64,000 nucleotides of DNA from Mycolicibacterium bacteremicum (GCF_002086115.1 NZ_MVHJ01000001.1:62001-126000); one strand, 5' to 3'; positions 44,064 to 54,843 are shown, counted from the stretch's first letter. The notes: generated from the letters alone by a model not told the origin. Program-made: numbers and translations.

Positions 44064-45712
44064 GGAGATTCAGCGTAGGCGTCGGGTCTGGCAGTCGGTG
44101 GCTCCGGTCCGGGTCGCGGGTCGTCCGGGCCCGGTGGCGGCAGGCCGCGCCACGGCAGCCGGCGGTAGGTGATGGCGATGAGGATCAGCACGATCACCGC
44201 ACTGGCGAGGGTGGCGTCCACGATCTGGAACAGCGCGAACCTGTCGCCGTTGGCGGTCGGCCCGAAAATGCCCACCACCAGCGTGATCACGATGGCCGAC
44301 CCGCGGAATCCGGGCCTGGTGGCCCAGGTCGCCAACGGGATGATGGCCCACAGCAGGTACCAGGGCTGCACCACCGGGAACAGCAGCACGCTGGCCCCGA
44401 GCGCGACGCCGAGTCCGCCGACCGGGTGTAGCCGGCCACGCAGCACGGCCAGCAACAACCAGCTCACCAGGATTGCGATGATGATCACACCGATGCCGCG
44501 GGTCAGCCCCAGCACCGACGTGGTGTGGTCGCCGAGGCCCAGCAGGATCCCGACCTGGCCGGTGCCCAGTGCGATCAGTGTCGGCGGGGACATCCAGGAC
44601 CGCACCACGTTCGCCGTACCCAGGGTGAACAACCAGCCGAAGCCCAGGCCGCTGGCCCAACCGATGATGGCCATGACCGCCAGCGACAACGCGCCGAGGG
44701 AGAAACTGGCCGCCAGGAAGGCCTTGACGGTGCCACCCCAATGCCAGGCCAGGGCCATCACGACGAAGCCCATCGCCAGCAGGGCGGGCAGCTTGACCTG
44801 AGAGGACATCGTGATCAGCACGGTGCCCGCGGTCAGCATCGCGGTGGCCTGCGCGGGTAGGCGCCAGCTGTGTTCGCGCACCCCATCGATACCGCGCAGC
44901 GCGAACTCGGTGCCGGCGAGCATCAGGCCGAGCATCAGGGCCTCGTTGTGGATGCCGGCGACCAGGTGCATGAACAACAGCGGGTTGCACGGGCCCAGCC
45001 ACAGCGCACTCACCTCGGCCACCCCGCAGCGCTGCGCCAGCCGGGGCGTGGCCCAGACGATCAGGCCGACGCCGACCAGCACCACCAGCCGGTGACACAG
45101 CACGGCCGCGACGATGTTGTCCCCGGTGATGACCGAGATGCCCTCGCCGATCCACAGGAACAGCGGCCCGTAGGGCGCCGGGGTCTCGCGCCACAGGCTG
45201 GGCACCGACAGGGTGAACACGTGATCGAGCCCGAGGCCCGGGGCGGGACCGACCTGGTAGGGGTCCAGGCCGAGGCGGGCGATCTGGCTCTGCGCGAGAT
45301 AGGAGTAGACGTCCTTGCTGTACATCGGCGGCGCGATGAGCAGTGGCAGCAGCCACAGCAGCAGGGTGCGGTCGAGCTGGCTGCGCGACATCTTGTGCGG
45401 GCCGAGGGCGAACCGGCCCAGCATCAGCCAGGCCAGCGCCATCATCACCGCACCGGTGGTGGTCATGGTCAGCGAGACGGTGGCGATCCGGGAGGGCAGG
45501 TTGAGCAGCCGCACCCCGAAGGTGGGGTCCTGGACGACCGGGCGGGCGCCGGCGCCGAGCGCGCCGATGGCCATCAGCACGGTTCCGGTGGCACCGAATA
45601 CCCTGGTCCGACGGAGCGAGATGACCTCCGCGTTGTTCAGCGGCGAGCCCACGGACCGCTCGTCGGCGTGCCAACGGGCGACCGCGGAGCTGAAGGACCC
45701 GAGGGCGGTCAT
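44060..45712 (-). CDS. mptB: alpha-(1,6)-mannopyranosyltransferase MptB
   Basis: MptB is a GT-C glycosyltransferase that starts the alpha-1,6-mannan backbone of lipomannan on the periplasmic side, using polyprenyl-phosphomannose. The 550-residue membrane protein has about 13 TM segments. The first extracytoplasmic loop has PMYSKDVYSYLAQSQIARLGLDPY, carrying the acidic residue of GT-C enzymes, and PSLWRETPAPYGPLFLWIG follows. It closely matches the Rv1459c sequence I recall. The ATG at 45712 (MTALGSFSSAVARWH) aligns with that start; a 577-residue version from 45793 would invade the sufR promoter. It is divergent from sufR. Confidence 0.93.
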   Translation of the reverse strand: MTALGSFSSAVARWHADERSVGSPLNNAEVISLRRTRVFGATGTVLMAIGALGAGARPVVQDPTFGVRLLNLPSRIATVSLTMTTTGAVMMALAWLMLGRFALGPHKMSRSQLDRTLLLWLLPLLIAPPMYSKDVYSYLAQSQIARLGLDPYQVGPAPGLGLDHVFTLSVPSLWRETPAPYGPLFLWIGEGISVITGDNIVAAVLCHRLVVLVGVGLIVWATPRLAQRCGVAEVSALWLGPCNPLLFMHLVAGIHNEALMLGLMLAGTEFALRGIDGVREHSWRLPAQATAMLTAGTVLITMSSQVKLPALLAMGFVVMALAWHWGGTVKAFLAASFSLGALSLAVMAIIGWASGLGFGWLFTLGTANVVRSWMSPPTLIALGTGQVGILLGLGDHTTSVLGLTRGIGVIIIAILVSWLLLAVLRGRLHPVGGLGVALGASVLLFPVVQPWYLLWAIIPLATWATRPGFRGSAIVITLVVGIFGPTANGDRFALFQIVDATLASAVIVLILIAITYRRLPWRGLPPPGPDDPRPGPEPPTARPDAYAESP

Positions 45713-45789
45713 TCGAGCAGCGTAGCGGCCGCCCCGGGACGGCCCGACGGGGTTAGGGTTGCCTTGCTGGAACCACCGGCCGAATTCCG

Positions 45790-45806
45790 TCACAATGGTG
45801 TTGTGA
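45790..45806. promoter_or_regulatory. Perfect palindrome at the sufR start, probable SufR operator
   Basis: TCACAATGGTGTTGTGA is a perfect inverted repeat: TCACAA, five bases, TTGTGA. It overlaps CACAAT (45791-45796), which is six bases before the GTG at 45803, and so covers a likely leaderless promoter. SufR of mycobacteria autoregulates the suf operon through an inverted repeat, so this is the best candidate site. Confidence 0.75.
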
Positions 45807-46585
45807 AATTACGTCCGGAGGCTTCAGGCGCGTCGGGTGTCGTGCTGTCTCCGGCGTCTGCGGTCTCCACCGACGGGCATACCCGCAGCGCCATCGTGCA
45901 GCTGCTGCTGGAAGGTCCCGTCACCGCCGGTGACATCGGCAGTCGGCTGGGCATCTCGGCCGCCGGTGTGCGTCGGCACCTCGACGCCCTGATCGAGGCC
46001 GGTGACGCCGAGGCCAGCGCCGCGGCGGCCTGGCAGCACCACGGTCGTGGCCGGCCGGCCAAGCGGTACCGGCTCACCGCCGCGGGGCGCGGCAAACTCA
46101 GCCACGCCTATGACGATCTGGCCGCCGCGGCCATGCGGCAGCTGCGGGAGATCGGCGGCGACGACGCGGTGCGCACCTTCGCCCGACGCCGGATCGACAG
46201 CCTGCTCGCGGGTGTCGAGGACGTCGCCTCGACCGGTGACGTCGAGCAGACCGCCGGTGAGGTCGCCGCCGCGCTGACCGAGGCCGGGTACGCGACCACC
46301 ACCACACCGGTGGCCGGTCCACTGTCCGGTGTGCAGATCTGCCAGCATCACTGTCCGGTATCGCATGTCGCCGAGGAGTTCCCGGAACTGTGCGAGGCCG
46401 AGCAGCAGGCATTCGCCGAGATCCTGGGCACCCACGTCCAACGACTGGCCACCATCAGCAACGGCGACTGCGCCTGCACCACCCACGTTCCACTGAGCCC
46501 GACCCCGGCCGGACCGGGCGAGCCCACCACCGATCGGCACGCAGCCCGCGCCGATTCCACCACCACACAAGGAGTGTCGCGATGA
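45803..46585 (+). CDS. sufR: SufR, Fe-S-sensing repressor of the suf operon
   Basis: SufR represses the suf operon when its own Fe-S cluster is intact. The 260-residue protein has an N-terminal ArsR/DeoR-type winged helix (residues about 25-90) including [16 protein letters not shown]. The C-terminal cysteine ligands are in [21 protein letters not shown] and the later [11 protein letters not shown]. The frame upstream of 45803 continues over mptB, but the GTG with CACAAT six bases before it is the natural start. It overlaps the sufB ATG as ATGA. It is first of the seven-gene suf operon. Confidence 0.93.
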   Translation: MKLRPEASGASGVVLSPASAVSTDGHTRSAIVQLLLEGPVTAGDIGSRLGISAAGVRRHLDALIEAGDAEASAAAAWQHHGRGRPAKRYRLTAAGRGKLSHAYDDLAAAAMRQLREIGGDDAVRTFARRRIDSLLAGVEDVASTGDVEQTAGEVAAALTEAGYATTTTPVAGPLSGVQICQHHCPVSHVAEEFPELCEAEQQAFAEILGTHVQRLATISNGDCACTTHVPLSPTPAGPGEPTTDRHAARADSTTTQGVSR

Positions 46586-48012
46586 CCCTCACCCCCGAGA
46601 CACCATTGACCCAGGAGGAGACCATTGCCTCCCTGGGCAATTACGGTTACGGCTGGGCGGATTCCGATGCCGCCGGCGCCAGCGCCCAGCGCGGTCTGTC
46701 CGAGGCGGTGGTCCGCGACATCTCGGCCAAGAAGAGCGAGCCCGAGTGGATGCTCGACATCCGGCTGAAGGCGCTGCGCACCTTCGAGAAGAAGCCGATG
46801 CCGAACTGGGGCTCCGACCTCGATGGCATCTTCTTCGACAACATCAAGTACTTCGTGCGCTCCAGCGAGAAGCAGGCCGCCACCTGGGACGACCTGCCCG
46901 CCGATATCAAGAACACCTACGACAAGCTGGGCATCCCCGAAGCCGAGAAGCAGCGGCTGGTCTCCGGTGTCGCCGCCCAGTACGAGTCCGAGGTCGTCTA
47001 CCACTCCATCCGCGAGGACCTCGAGGCTCAGGGCGTCATCTTCCTGGACACCGACTCGGGCCTGCGCGAGCATCCGGAGATCTTCCAGAAGTACTTCGGC
47101 ACCGTGATCCCGGCCGGCGACAACAAGTTCTCCGCGCTGAACACCGCGGTGTGGTCGGGTGGTTCGTTCATCTACGTCCCGCCGGGCGTGCACGTCGACA
47201 TCCCGCTGCAGGCCTACTTCCGGATCAACACCGAGAACATGGGCCAGTTCGAGCGGACCCTGATCATCGCCGACGAGGGTTCCTACGTGCACTACGTCGA
47301 GGGCTGCACGGCGCCGATCTACAAGAGCGACTCGCTGCACTCGGCGGTTGTGGAGATCATCGTCAAGCCGGGTGCGCGGGTGCGGTACACCACCATCCAG
47401 AACTGGTCGAACAACGTCTACAACCTGGTCACCAAGCGCGCCCGTGCGGAGGCCGGCGCCACCATGGAATGGGTCGACGGCAACATCGGGTCCAAGGTCA
47501 CCATGAAGTACCCAGCGGTCTGGATGACCGGCGAGCACGCCAAGGGCGAGGTGCTCTCGGTCGCCTTCGCCGGCGAGGGTCAGCACCAGGACACCGGTGC
47601 CAAGATGCTGCACCTGGCCCCGAACACGTCGAGCAACATCGTGTCCAAGTCGGTGGCGCGCGGTGGTGGCCGCGCCTCCTACCGCGGGCTGGTCCAGGTG
47701 AACAAGGGCGCCCACGGGTCCAAGTCCAGCGTGAAGTGCGATGCGCTGCTGGTCGACACGATCAGCCGCAGCGACACCTACCCGTACGTCGACATCCGCG
47801 AGGACGACGTCACGATGGGTCATGAGGCCACCGTGTCCAAGGTCAGCGAGGATCAGCTGTTCTATCTGATGAGCCGCGGCCTGACCGAGGACGAGGCGAT
47901 GGCCATGGTGGTTCGCGGGTTCGTCGAGCCGATCGCCAAGGAACTTCCGATGGAGTACGCGCTCGAACTCAACCGGCTGATCGAACTGCAGATGGAAGGC
48001 GCGGTCGGCTGA
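46582..48012 (+). CDS. sufB: SufB, Fe-S scaffold subunit
   Basis: SufB forms the SufBC2D scaffold on which Fe-S clusters are built, in the cytoplasm. The 476-residue protein is continuous from [19 protein letters not shown] to [11 protein letters not shown]. It has the family blocks [34 protein letters not shown] (shown in part), [24 protein letters not shown] and [26 protein letters not shown] with the cysteines. M. tuberculosis SufB carries an intein of several hundred residues; none is present here. The start overlaps sufR by four bases and the stop overlaps the sufD start by one base (TGATG). Confidence 0.97.
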   Translation: MTLTPETPLTQEETIASLGNYGYGWADSDAAGASAQRGLSEAVVRDISAKKSEPEWMLDIRLKALRTFEKKPMPNWGSDLDGIFFDNIKYFVRSSEKQAATWDDLPADIKNTYDKLGIPEAEKQRLVSGVAAQYESEVVYHSIREDLEAQGVIFLDTDSGLREHPEIFQKYFGTVIPAGDNKFSALNTAVWSGGSFIYVPPGVHVDIPLQAYFRINTENMGQFERTLIIADEGSYVHYVEGCTAPIYKSDSLHSAVVEIIVKPGARVRYTTIQNWSNNVYNLVTKRARAEAGATMEWVDGNIGSKVTMKYPAVWMTGEHAKGEVLSVAFAGEGQHQDTGAKMLHLAPNTSSNIVSKSVARGGGRASYRGLVQVNKGAHGSKSSVKCDALLVDTISRSDTYPYVDIREDDVTMGHEATVSKVSEDQLFYLMSRGLTEDEAMAMVVRGFVEPIAKELPMEYALELNRLIELQMEGAVG

Positions 48013-49205
48013 TGGGCGTCACCGAGTCGGTTGAGGGCACCGCCAAGAGCGGATCGGTCCTCAACCTCAACAAGGGCGAGCTGTTCGCGTCCTTCGACGT
48101 CAACGCCTTCGAGGTGCCCGCCGGTCGCGACGAGATCTGGCGGTTCACCCCGCTGCGCCGGCTGCGCGGCCTGCACGACGGAACCGCACCGGCCACCGGG
48201 GCGGCGGTCATCGAGGTCACCGCACGCCCCGGCGTCACCGTCGAGACCGTCGGACGCGACGACCAGCGGCTCGGCCAGGGCGGGGTGCCCAGTGATCGGG
48301 TTGCCGCTCAGGCGTATTCGTCGTTCTCGCAGGCGACCATCGTCACGGTGGCCCGCGACACCGAGGTGGCCGAGCCCATCGAGATCACCATCGACGGACC
48401 CGGTGTCGACACCGTGGCCTACGGGCACCTGCAGATCCGGGTCGAGGAACTCGCGCGCGCCATCGTCGTGGTGGATCTGCGCGGCAGCGGTGTCTACGCC
48501 GACAACGTCGAGATCATCGTCGGGGACTCCGCCGGACTTGGCGTCATCTGGATCGCCGACTGGGCCGATGACACCGTGCACGTCAGCGCGCATCACGCCA
48601 AGCTCGGCAAGGATGCGGTGCTCGGGCACGTCAACGTCACCCTCGGTGGCGATGTGGTGCGCACCGCGGCGACCGTGCGGTTCACCGCCCCCGGCGGCGA
48701 CGCCAAGCTGCTGGGCACCTACTTCGCCGACGACGGCCAGTTCTTCGAATCCCGGCTGCTGGTCGACCACGCGCACCCCAACTGCAAGTCCGATGTGCTG
48801 TACAAGGGTGCGCTGCAGGGTGATCCGGCCTCCAAGAAGCCCGATGCGCACACCGTGTGGGTGGGCGATGTGCTGATCCGGGCCGAGGCCACCGGCACCG
48901 ACACCTTCGAGATCAACCGCAACCTGGTGCTCACCGACGGCGCCCGCGCCGACTCGGTGCCCAACCTGGAGATCGAGACCGGCGAGATCGCCGGCGCCGG
49001 ACATGCCAGTGCGACCGGACGTTTCGACGACGAGCAGTTGTTCTACCTGCGCGCCCGCGGCATCCCCGAGGAGCAGGCCCGGCGCCTGGTGGTGCGCGGC
49101 TTCTTCAACGAGATCATCGCGAAGATCGCCGTGCCCGCCGTGCGCGAGCGCCTCACCGAAGCCATCGAACGAGAACTTGCCATCACCGAAGAGAGAACTG
49201 CCTGA
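48012..49205 (+). CDS. sufD: SufD, Fe-S scaffold subunit
   Basis: SufD pairs with SufB in the SufBC2D complex. The 397-residue protein has the SufBD beta-helix core. The typical C-terminal half is HHAKLGKDAVLGHVNVTLGG, DDGQFFESRLLVDHAHPNCKSDVLYKGALQG, then EQLFYLRARGIPEEQARRLVVRGFFNEII. Its start at 48012 shares one base with the sufB stop. The ATG is used because [14 protein letters not shown] starts the hydrophilic N-terminus before VPAGRDEIWRFTPLRRLR. It lies immediately before sufC. Confidence 0.96.
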   Translation: MGVTESVEGTAKSGSVLNLNKGELFASFDVNAFEVPAGRDEIWRFTPLRRLRGLHDGTAPATGAAVIEVTARPGVTVETVGRDDQRLGQGGVPSDRVAAQAYSSFSQATIVTVARDTEVAEPIEITIDGPGVDTVAYGHLQIRVEELARAIVVVDLRGSGVYADNVEIIVGDSAGLGVIWIADWADDTVHVSAHHAKLGKDAVLGHVNVTLGGDVVRTAATVRFTAPGGDAKLLGTYFADDGQFFESRLLVDHAHPNCKSDVLYKGALQGDPASKKPDAHTVWVGDVLIRAEATGTDTFEINRNLVLTDGARADSVPNLEIETGEIAGAGHASATGRFDDEQLFYLRARGIPEEQARRLVVRGFFNEIIAKIAVPAVRERLTEAIERELAITEERTA

Positions 49206-49206
49206 T

Positions 49207-49974
49207 ATGACCACCCTGGAAATCAAGGACCTCCACGCCAGCGTCGTGTCCAAAGAAGACGGGACCGACATCCCGATCCTCAAGGGTGTGAACCTCACCG
49301 TGAAGTCGGGGGAGACCCACGCGGTCATGGGCCCCAACGGTTCCGGCAAGTCAACGTTGTCCTACGCGATCGCCGGACACCCGAAGTACACCGTCACCTC
49401 CGGGTCGATCACCCTGGACGGCGCCGATGTGCTGGAGATGTCCATCGACGAGCGCGCCCGGGCCGGCCTGTTCCTGGCGATGCAGTACCCGGTCGAGGTG
49501 CCCGGCGTGTCGATGTCGAACTTCCTGCGCACCGCGGCCACCGCGGTCCGCGGCGAGGCCCCGAAGCTGCGGCACTGGGTCAAAGAGGTCAAGGGCGCGA
49601 TGGCCGACCTGGAGATCGACGCCGCGTTCGGTGAGCGCAGCGTCAACGAAGGCTTCTCCGGTGGCGAGAAGAAGCGCCACGAGATCCTGCAGCTCGGTCT
49701 GCTCAAGCCGAAGATCGCCATCCTTGACGAGACGGACTCCGGTCTGGACGTCGACGCGCTGCGCGTCGTCAGCGAGGGCGTGAACCGGTACAAGGAGGCC
49801 GAGGACGGCGGCGTGCTGCTGATCACGCACTACACCCGCATCCTGCGCTACATCCAGCCCCAGTTCGTGCACGTGTTCGTCGGTGGCCGCGTCATCGAAT
49901 CCGGCGGACCCGAGCTGGCCGACGAGCTGGAGGCCAACGGCTACGTGCGCTTCACCCAAGCGGCAACCGCCTAG
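49207..49974 (+). CDS. sufC: SufC, Fe-S assembly ATPase
   Basis: SufC is the ABC-type ATPase of the SufBC2D scaffold. The 255-residue protein has Walker A GPNGSGKSTLSYAIAG, Q-loop LAMQYPVEVPGVS, signature NEGFSGGEKKRHEILQLG and Walker B IAILDETDSGLDVDAL. The TSGLD-type switch and the His in LLITHYTRIL are also present. The ATG at 49207 is one base after the sufD stop; the longer frame from 49003 is inside sufD. No membrane segments are present, as expected of a soluble family member. Confidence 0.97.
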   Translation: MTTLEIKDLHASVVSKEDGTDIPILKGVNLTVKSGETHAVMGPNGSGKSTLSYAIAGHPKYTVTSGSITLDGADVLEMSIDERARAGLFLAMQYPVEVPGVSMSNFLRTAATAVRGEAPKLRHWVKEVKGAMADLEIDAAFGERSVNEGFSGGEKKRHEILQLGLLKPKIAILDETDSGLDVDALRVVSEGVNRYKEAEDGGVLLITHYTRILRYIQPQFVHVFVGGRVIESGGPELADELEANGYVRFTQAATA

Positions 49975-51258
<1,284 letters not shown>

Positions 51259-51262
51259 CGCG

Positions 51263-51724
51263 ATGAGACTGGAACAGATGTACCAGGAAGTGATCCTGGA
51301 CCACTACAAGCACCCGCACCACCGCGGGCTGCGCGAGCCGTTCGACGCGCAGGTGCACCACGTCAACCCGACGTGCGGTGACGAGGTGACCCTGCGGGTC
51401 GCGTTGTCCGACGACGGCGACACGGTGCGCGACATCTCCTATGACGGGCAGGGCTGCTCGATCAGCCAGGCTGCCACCTCGGTGCTCACCGACCAGGTGA
51501 TCGGACAGAGCGTCGGCGATGCGCTCAAGACGGTCGCCGCCTTCACCGAGATGATCTCCTCGCGTGGCAATGTCGAGGGGGACGAGGATGTGATCGGCGA
51601 CGGGATCGCCTTCGCCGGGGTGGCCAAGTACCCGGCGCGGGTCAAGTGTGCGCTGCTCGGCTGGACGGCATTCAAGGCCGCTCTGGCCGAGGCGAGCCAA
51701 GAAGACGTGGAGGACAAGCGATGA
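51263..51724 (+). CDS. sufU: SufU sulfur-transfer protein
   Basis: SufU is a zinc-dependent sulfurtransferase that accepts persulfide from SufS in Gram-positive and actinobacterial Suf systems. The 153-residue protein starts MRLEQMYQEVILDHYKHPHH. Its three zinc/sulfur cysteines are in NPTCGDEVTLRV, DGQGCSISQAATSVL and ARVKCALLGW. The ATG at 51263 is preferred to an upstream frame that lies within sufS. It overlaps sufT by four bases at its 3' end. Confidence 0.96.
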   Translation: MRLEQMYQEVILDHYKHPHHRGLREPFDAQVHHVNPTCGDEVTLRVALSDDGDTVRDISYDGQGCSISQAATSVLTDQVIGQSVGDALKTVAAFTEMISSRGNVEGDEDVIGDGIAFAGVAKYPARVKCALLGWTAFKAALAEASQEDVEDKR

Positions 51725-52068
51725 GTGACACCGAAGCCGTGAACGAAGAGCTGTTGGCCGATGTCGAGGAGGCGATGCGCGATGTCGTCGACCCCGAGCT
51801 CGGGATCAACGTCGTCGACCTGGGCCTGGTCTACGGCATGAACCTGGAAGAGGGCGAGGCCGGTACGGTCGCGCTGATCGACATGACGCTGACCTCGGCG
51901 GCCTGTCCGTTGACCGACGTCATCGAGGACCAGTCCCGCAACGCGCTGGTCGGTGCCGGGCTGGTCAACGAGATCAAGATCAACTGGGTCTGGAACCCGC
52001 CGTGGGGCCCGGACAAGATCACCGACGACGGTCGCGAGCAACTGCGGGCGCTCGGATTCACCGTCTGA
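51721..52068 (+). CDS. sufT: SufT (DUF59/MIP18-type) Fe-S assembly factor
   Basis: The 115-residue protein has the MIP18 (DUF59) fold that helps mature Fe-S proteins, with DVVDPELGINVVDLGLVYGM, MTLTSAACPLTDVIEDQ and the conserved Cys in that block. The end is VWNPPWGPDKITDDGREQLRALGF. It is the last gene of the sufRBDCSUT operon, starting on the last four bases of sufU (ATGA). M. tuberculosis carries it as Rv1466. Aconitase and IlvD elsewhere in the window are natural clients. Confidence 0.96.
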   Translation: MSDTEAVNEELLADVEEAMRDVVDPELGINVVDLGLVYGMNLEEGEAGTVALIDMTLTSAACPLTDVIEDQSRNALVGAGLVNEIKINWVWNPPWGPDKITDDGREQLRALGFTV

Positions 52069-52095
52069 TCGGAGCGCAGCCTCCACAATGACGGG

Positions 52096-52656
52096 ATGGT
52101 CACCATCCCGGCGTGGGTGTGGCGCTACGGCGCCGTCGGACGCGCACTGCTCACGGGAAGTGTCGTCGGCCTCGTGGTCGGCGCGTTGGCCTGGGTCGAT
52201 TCAGGGGTGCCGAAGGCCGGCGTCGCCGCGCTGGTGACGGTCGGCATCGGCTACGGCATCGGGATATCGCGCCGGATGACCCGCTATTGGCCGGCCGGGA
52301 GCCGCTACAGCGGCCGGGACCGGGTGGCGGTGGCCCGCGCGGCACGCGCCGGTCACCGGCTCACGGCCGAGTCGCTGCACCCGGCCGTCGTTGCATACCG
52401 CGACGGCATGCATGCTGCGGCCGCCGACGCCCGGCCGCTGCGCTGGGCCCTCCCGGTGGTGCTCGCGGTCGCGGTCGCGATGGCGTTGTGGGACGCCGCG
52501 TTCGGGTCGGCCGGCAACGCCGCGGTGTCAATGATCTATCTGCTGCTGCTCGCCGTCGAGCTGTGGTGGTGGCCCGGGCGTCGGGCCCGACTGTTGACGA
52601 ACGCCGACGCGGCATGTGCTCAGCGCCGGGCCTTCGGGACACCGCCGGGTGCGTGA
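52096..52656 (+). CDS. Conserved actinobacterial membrane protein
   Basis: The 186-residue protein has two N-terminal TM segments (about residues 12-55), an arginine-rich central loop with a possible short helix, and two C-terminal TM segments (about 120-155). It ends in a basic tail. CACAAT lies six bases before the ATG at 52096, suggesting a leaderless transcript. I do not recognise the family and see no motif that indicates a function. It is 27 bases after sufT on the same strand, so weak co-transcription is possible. Confidence 0.68.
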   Translation: MVTIPAWVWRYGAVGRALLTGSVVGLVVGALAWVDSGVPKAGVAALVTVGIGYGIGISRRMTRYWPAGSRYSGRDRVAVARAARAGHRLTAESLHPAVVAYRDGMHAAAADARPLRWALPVVLAVAVAMALWDAAFGSAGNAAVSMIYLLLLAVELWWWPGRRARLLTNADAACAQRRAFGTPPGA

Positions 52657-53124
52657 TCGCGATACTGGTGCAGCGCGGCGCCGTGTCAGCAAACTGCCCG
52701 TCGCATCCGGTGGTTGTCGGTGCTCGTCAGAACTGCACTTGGGGGCCGGCGAACCCGGCTGCGCGCAGTTAGCTGATCGTTTCGTCGGCGACGAAAGACC
52801 CTCATCCGACCTTGAATTCAATATTCTCAGCGTAACTCGATCATTCGTTTCGGAAAGACGAATCGACTGATTCAGCTGTACGCTTGCGCGGTCTCAGCTA
52901 TCGTTCGTGCTGCGACGGCCCGCCGCCGCAGCAATGTCAAAGTTGTACTGGCACCACAAGTTTCAATGCGACGGTCACCGCCGGGCGATCGTCGCCACCG
53001 TTCGCGGTCTGTTGTGTGACGATGTGAGCTTGCGCTGCGTTCGGCGGATGGGCTCGGCCGAACCCGTTGCGGACCACCTGCGCCATGCCCTCCCGCAGAT
53101 TTCCAGAACACCACGAATGGGGTC
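52657..53124. other. Intergenic stretch before the GH16 gene, with a hairpin
   Basis: No gene is convincing in these 468 bases. A short A+T-richer stretch (about 52800-52880) is the best promoter candidate for the GH16 gene. The hairpin at 52780-52796 may end the suf-side transcript. A 93-residue frame at 52907-53188 is judged spurious. Confidence 0.6.
52780..52796. terminator. Small hairpin after the suf-side genes
   Basis: TTTCGTC-GGC-GACGAAA is a perfect 7-bp stem with a three-base loop about 120 bases after the membrane-protein stop. It is short but compact; terminator function is inferred. Confidence 0.45.
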
Positions 53125-54789
53125 ATGCGCATGGCTGACGGCGTCAACAGACGACTCGATCACCGGATCTGGCTCGGTGCCGGGGTGATGGCCGCCGGAC
53201 TCGGGATGGCGGTCGCAACCGGGCACGGCATGGCGGTCGCGGAAGCCGATGAGGGTGGGCCGGCCGGTGGCACCACATCGGAGAGCTCGTCGGCGACCGA
53301 TACATCCGCCGCCCCGTCGGCCGGTGAGCAGGCGGCGTCCGCCGGGTCGACCGCACGCGAACCGAAGACGCTGCGTGCGGCCCGCACCGGTACGCTGCGG
53401 GTCCGCACCGCCGCGGCGCCGGTCGTGCGGGTGAGCGCGACCACCCAGCGCGACACCGCGCCCGCCGTACCGGAGCCCGAAGCACCGGAGCTCGAAGCGC
53501 CGCGGACCGTCACCGTCGGTGAGGTCGAGGCCGAGGCCGAAAGTGGCAGCCAGACAACGGAGTCGGCGGTCGCCGCCGACGGTGTGGTCGGCGTAGCGCA
53601 GCCGGACACGCCGTATGACCGTCGGCGCCCGGAGTCCGACACCAGGCCGGCACGTTCCGAACGCGACACCGGCCGCGCCGATGGCGACGAGCTGACCCAG
53701 CAGCCCGTCGACGCGAGCAAGAGTGTCGGTGTCGCGAATCCGGTTGTCGGGCAGCCGTTCTCGACGGCCGCCGGGACGGCGGCCAAGCCGGTGACGATCG
53801 GCAGCCTCATCGGTGATTTCATGGCGCGCCTGGGCATCAAACCGGTCAAGTTCAACCTGGACTTCCTGCGGGTACCGTTTCCGAAAATGATCCAGAACTG
53901 GTGGGCCGATGTCCGCACCAGGTTCTTCGGTCTGCCCCGCACCCCGACGGTGGTCCCGCCCGTGGTGCCCGGTCCGGTGGATCCCGCGCCCGGCGCCGCC
54001 GAGCCGGTGCTGCTGTGGGAGACCAACTTCACCTCCATCGACGAGGCGGTGCAGGCATGGTCGCTGCAGAGTGGGCGGTGGGGCCAGTCGGCGGGCGAAA
54101 ACCAGTACTACACCGCCGATTTCTCGAACGTCACCGTCGACGCGAACGGCCATCTGGTCATCACCGTGCGCCGCGGGCCGACACCGGACGGTGCCGCCGC
54201 ACCGCACGACTACACCTCCGCGCGGGTGGTGACCTACGGCAAACAGTCGGTCCTGCCGAACAGCCGCATCGTGGCGCGCATCCAGATGCCCTACGCCAAA
54301 GGTCTGCTGCCTGCGTTCTGGATGGTGGGCCTTGAGCCGGGGCACGAGTTCGACTGGCCGCGTCAGGGTGAGGTGGACATCGCCGAGTACCCCGGGTTCG
54401 GCACCGAGGAGGGCCGGACCCACTGGACCGGCAACATCCACGGACCGGCGGCGGGCAACAACACGCTCGACGTGAAACTCGACACCGTCGGCGCCGAGAT
54501 CGGAGTCGATCTGTCGCAGGGATTCCACGAATACGGCATCGACTGGTATCCCGACCGCATCGTCTGGCATGTCGACGGTGTGCAGACCGGTCAGGTCACC
54601 AAGGCGCAGTACGAGGCACTCGGCGGTGACTGGACCCCGTTCTCCGGTGCGTGGCCGCACTATCTGATCCTCAACACGGCGGTGGGCAACCCGTGGACCG
54701 GGGACCCCGATGCCTCGGCAGAGTTCGGCCCACAGCAGATGAAGGTGGACTGGGTGAAGGTCTACTCGCTGGGCGCGGTCGCCGTCTGA
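53125..54789 (+). CDS. Secreted GH16 glycoside hydrolase (beta-glucanase type)
   Basis: The 554-residue exported enzyme has a signal peptide (residues about 14-40, ending AVAEADE). A low-complexity Ser/Thr/Ala/Glu region follows to about residue 190, then the GH16 domain (about 295-548). The catalytic motif EVDIAE spans residues 416-421, with nucleophile and acid/base Glu spaced as expected. Upstream is the conserved DGAAAPHDYTSARV substrate-loop region; downstream is HEYGIDWYPDRIVWHVDG. GH16 enzymes cut beta-1,3- or beta-1,3-1,4-glucans and similar polymers. A second in-frame ATG at 53131 is nearly equivalent. It is absent from the syntenic M. tuberculosis segment. Confidence 0.88.
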   Translation: MRMADGVNRRLDHRIWLGAGVMAAGLGMAVATGHGMAVAEADEGGPAGGTTSESSSATDTSAAPSAGEQAASAGSTAREPKTLRAARTGTLRVRTAAAPVVRVSATTQRDTAPAVPEPEAPELEAPRTVTVGEVEAEAESGSQTTESAVAADGVVGVAQPDTPYDRRRPESDTRPARSERDTGRADGDELTQQPVDASKSVGVANPVVGQPFSTAAGTAAKPVTIGSLIGDFMARLGIKPVKFNLDFLRVPFPKMIQNWWADVRTRFFGLPRTPTVVPPVVPGPVDPAPGAAEPVLLWETNFTSIDEAVQAWSLQSGRWGQSAGENQYYTADFSNVTVDANGHLVITVRRGPTPDGAAAPHDYTSARVVTYGKQSVLPNSRIVARIQMPYAKGLLPAFWMVGLEPGHEFDWPRQGEVDIAEYPGFGTEEGRTHWTGNIHGPAAGNNTLDVKLDTVGAEIGVDLSQGFHEYGIDWYPDRIVWHVDGVQTGQVTKAQYEALGGDWTPFSGAWPHYLILNTAVGNPWTGDPDASAEFGPQQMKVDWVKVYSLGAVAV

Positions 54790-54843
54790 GCCGGTCGGGG
54801 ACATACTGGGAATTGGCAGTGCCGCCCCGACGTTAGGAAAAGC

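Noticed and set aside
46582..48012. Intein in sufB
   Set aside because: The frame is continuous at the normal SufB length, with no Hint-domain motifs.
52907..53188. 93-residue frame before the GH16 gene
   Set aside because: No ribosome site or domain; its end overlaps the GH16 signal peptide region.
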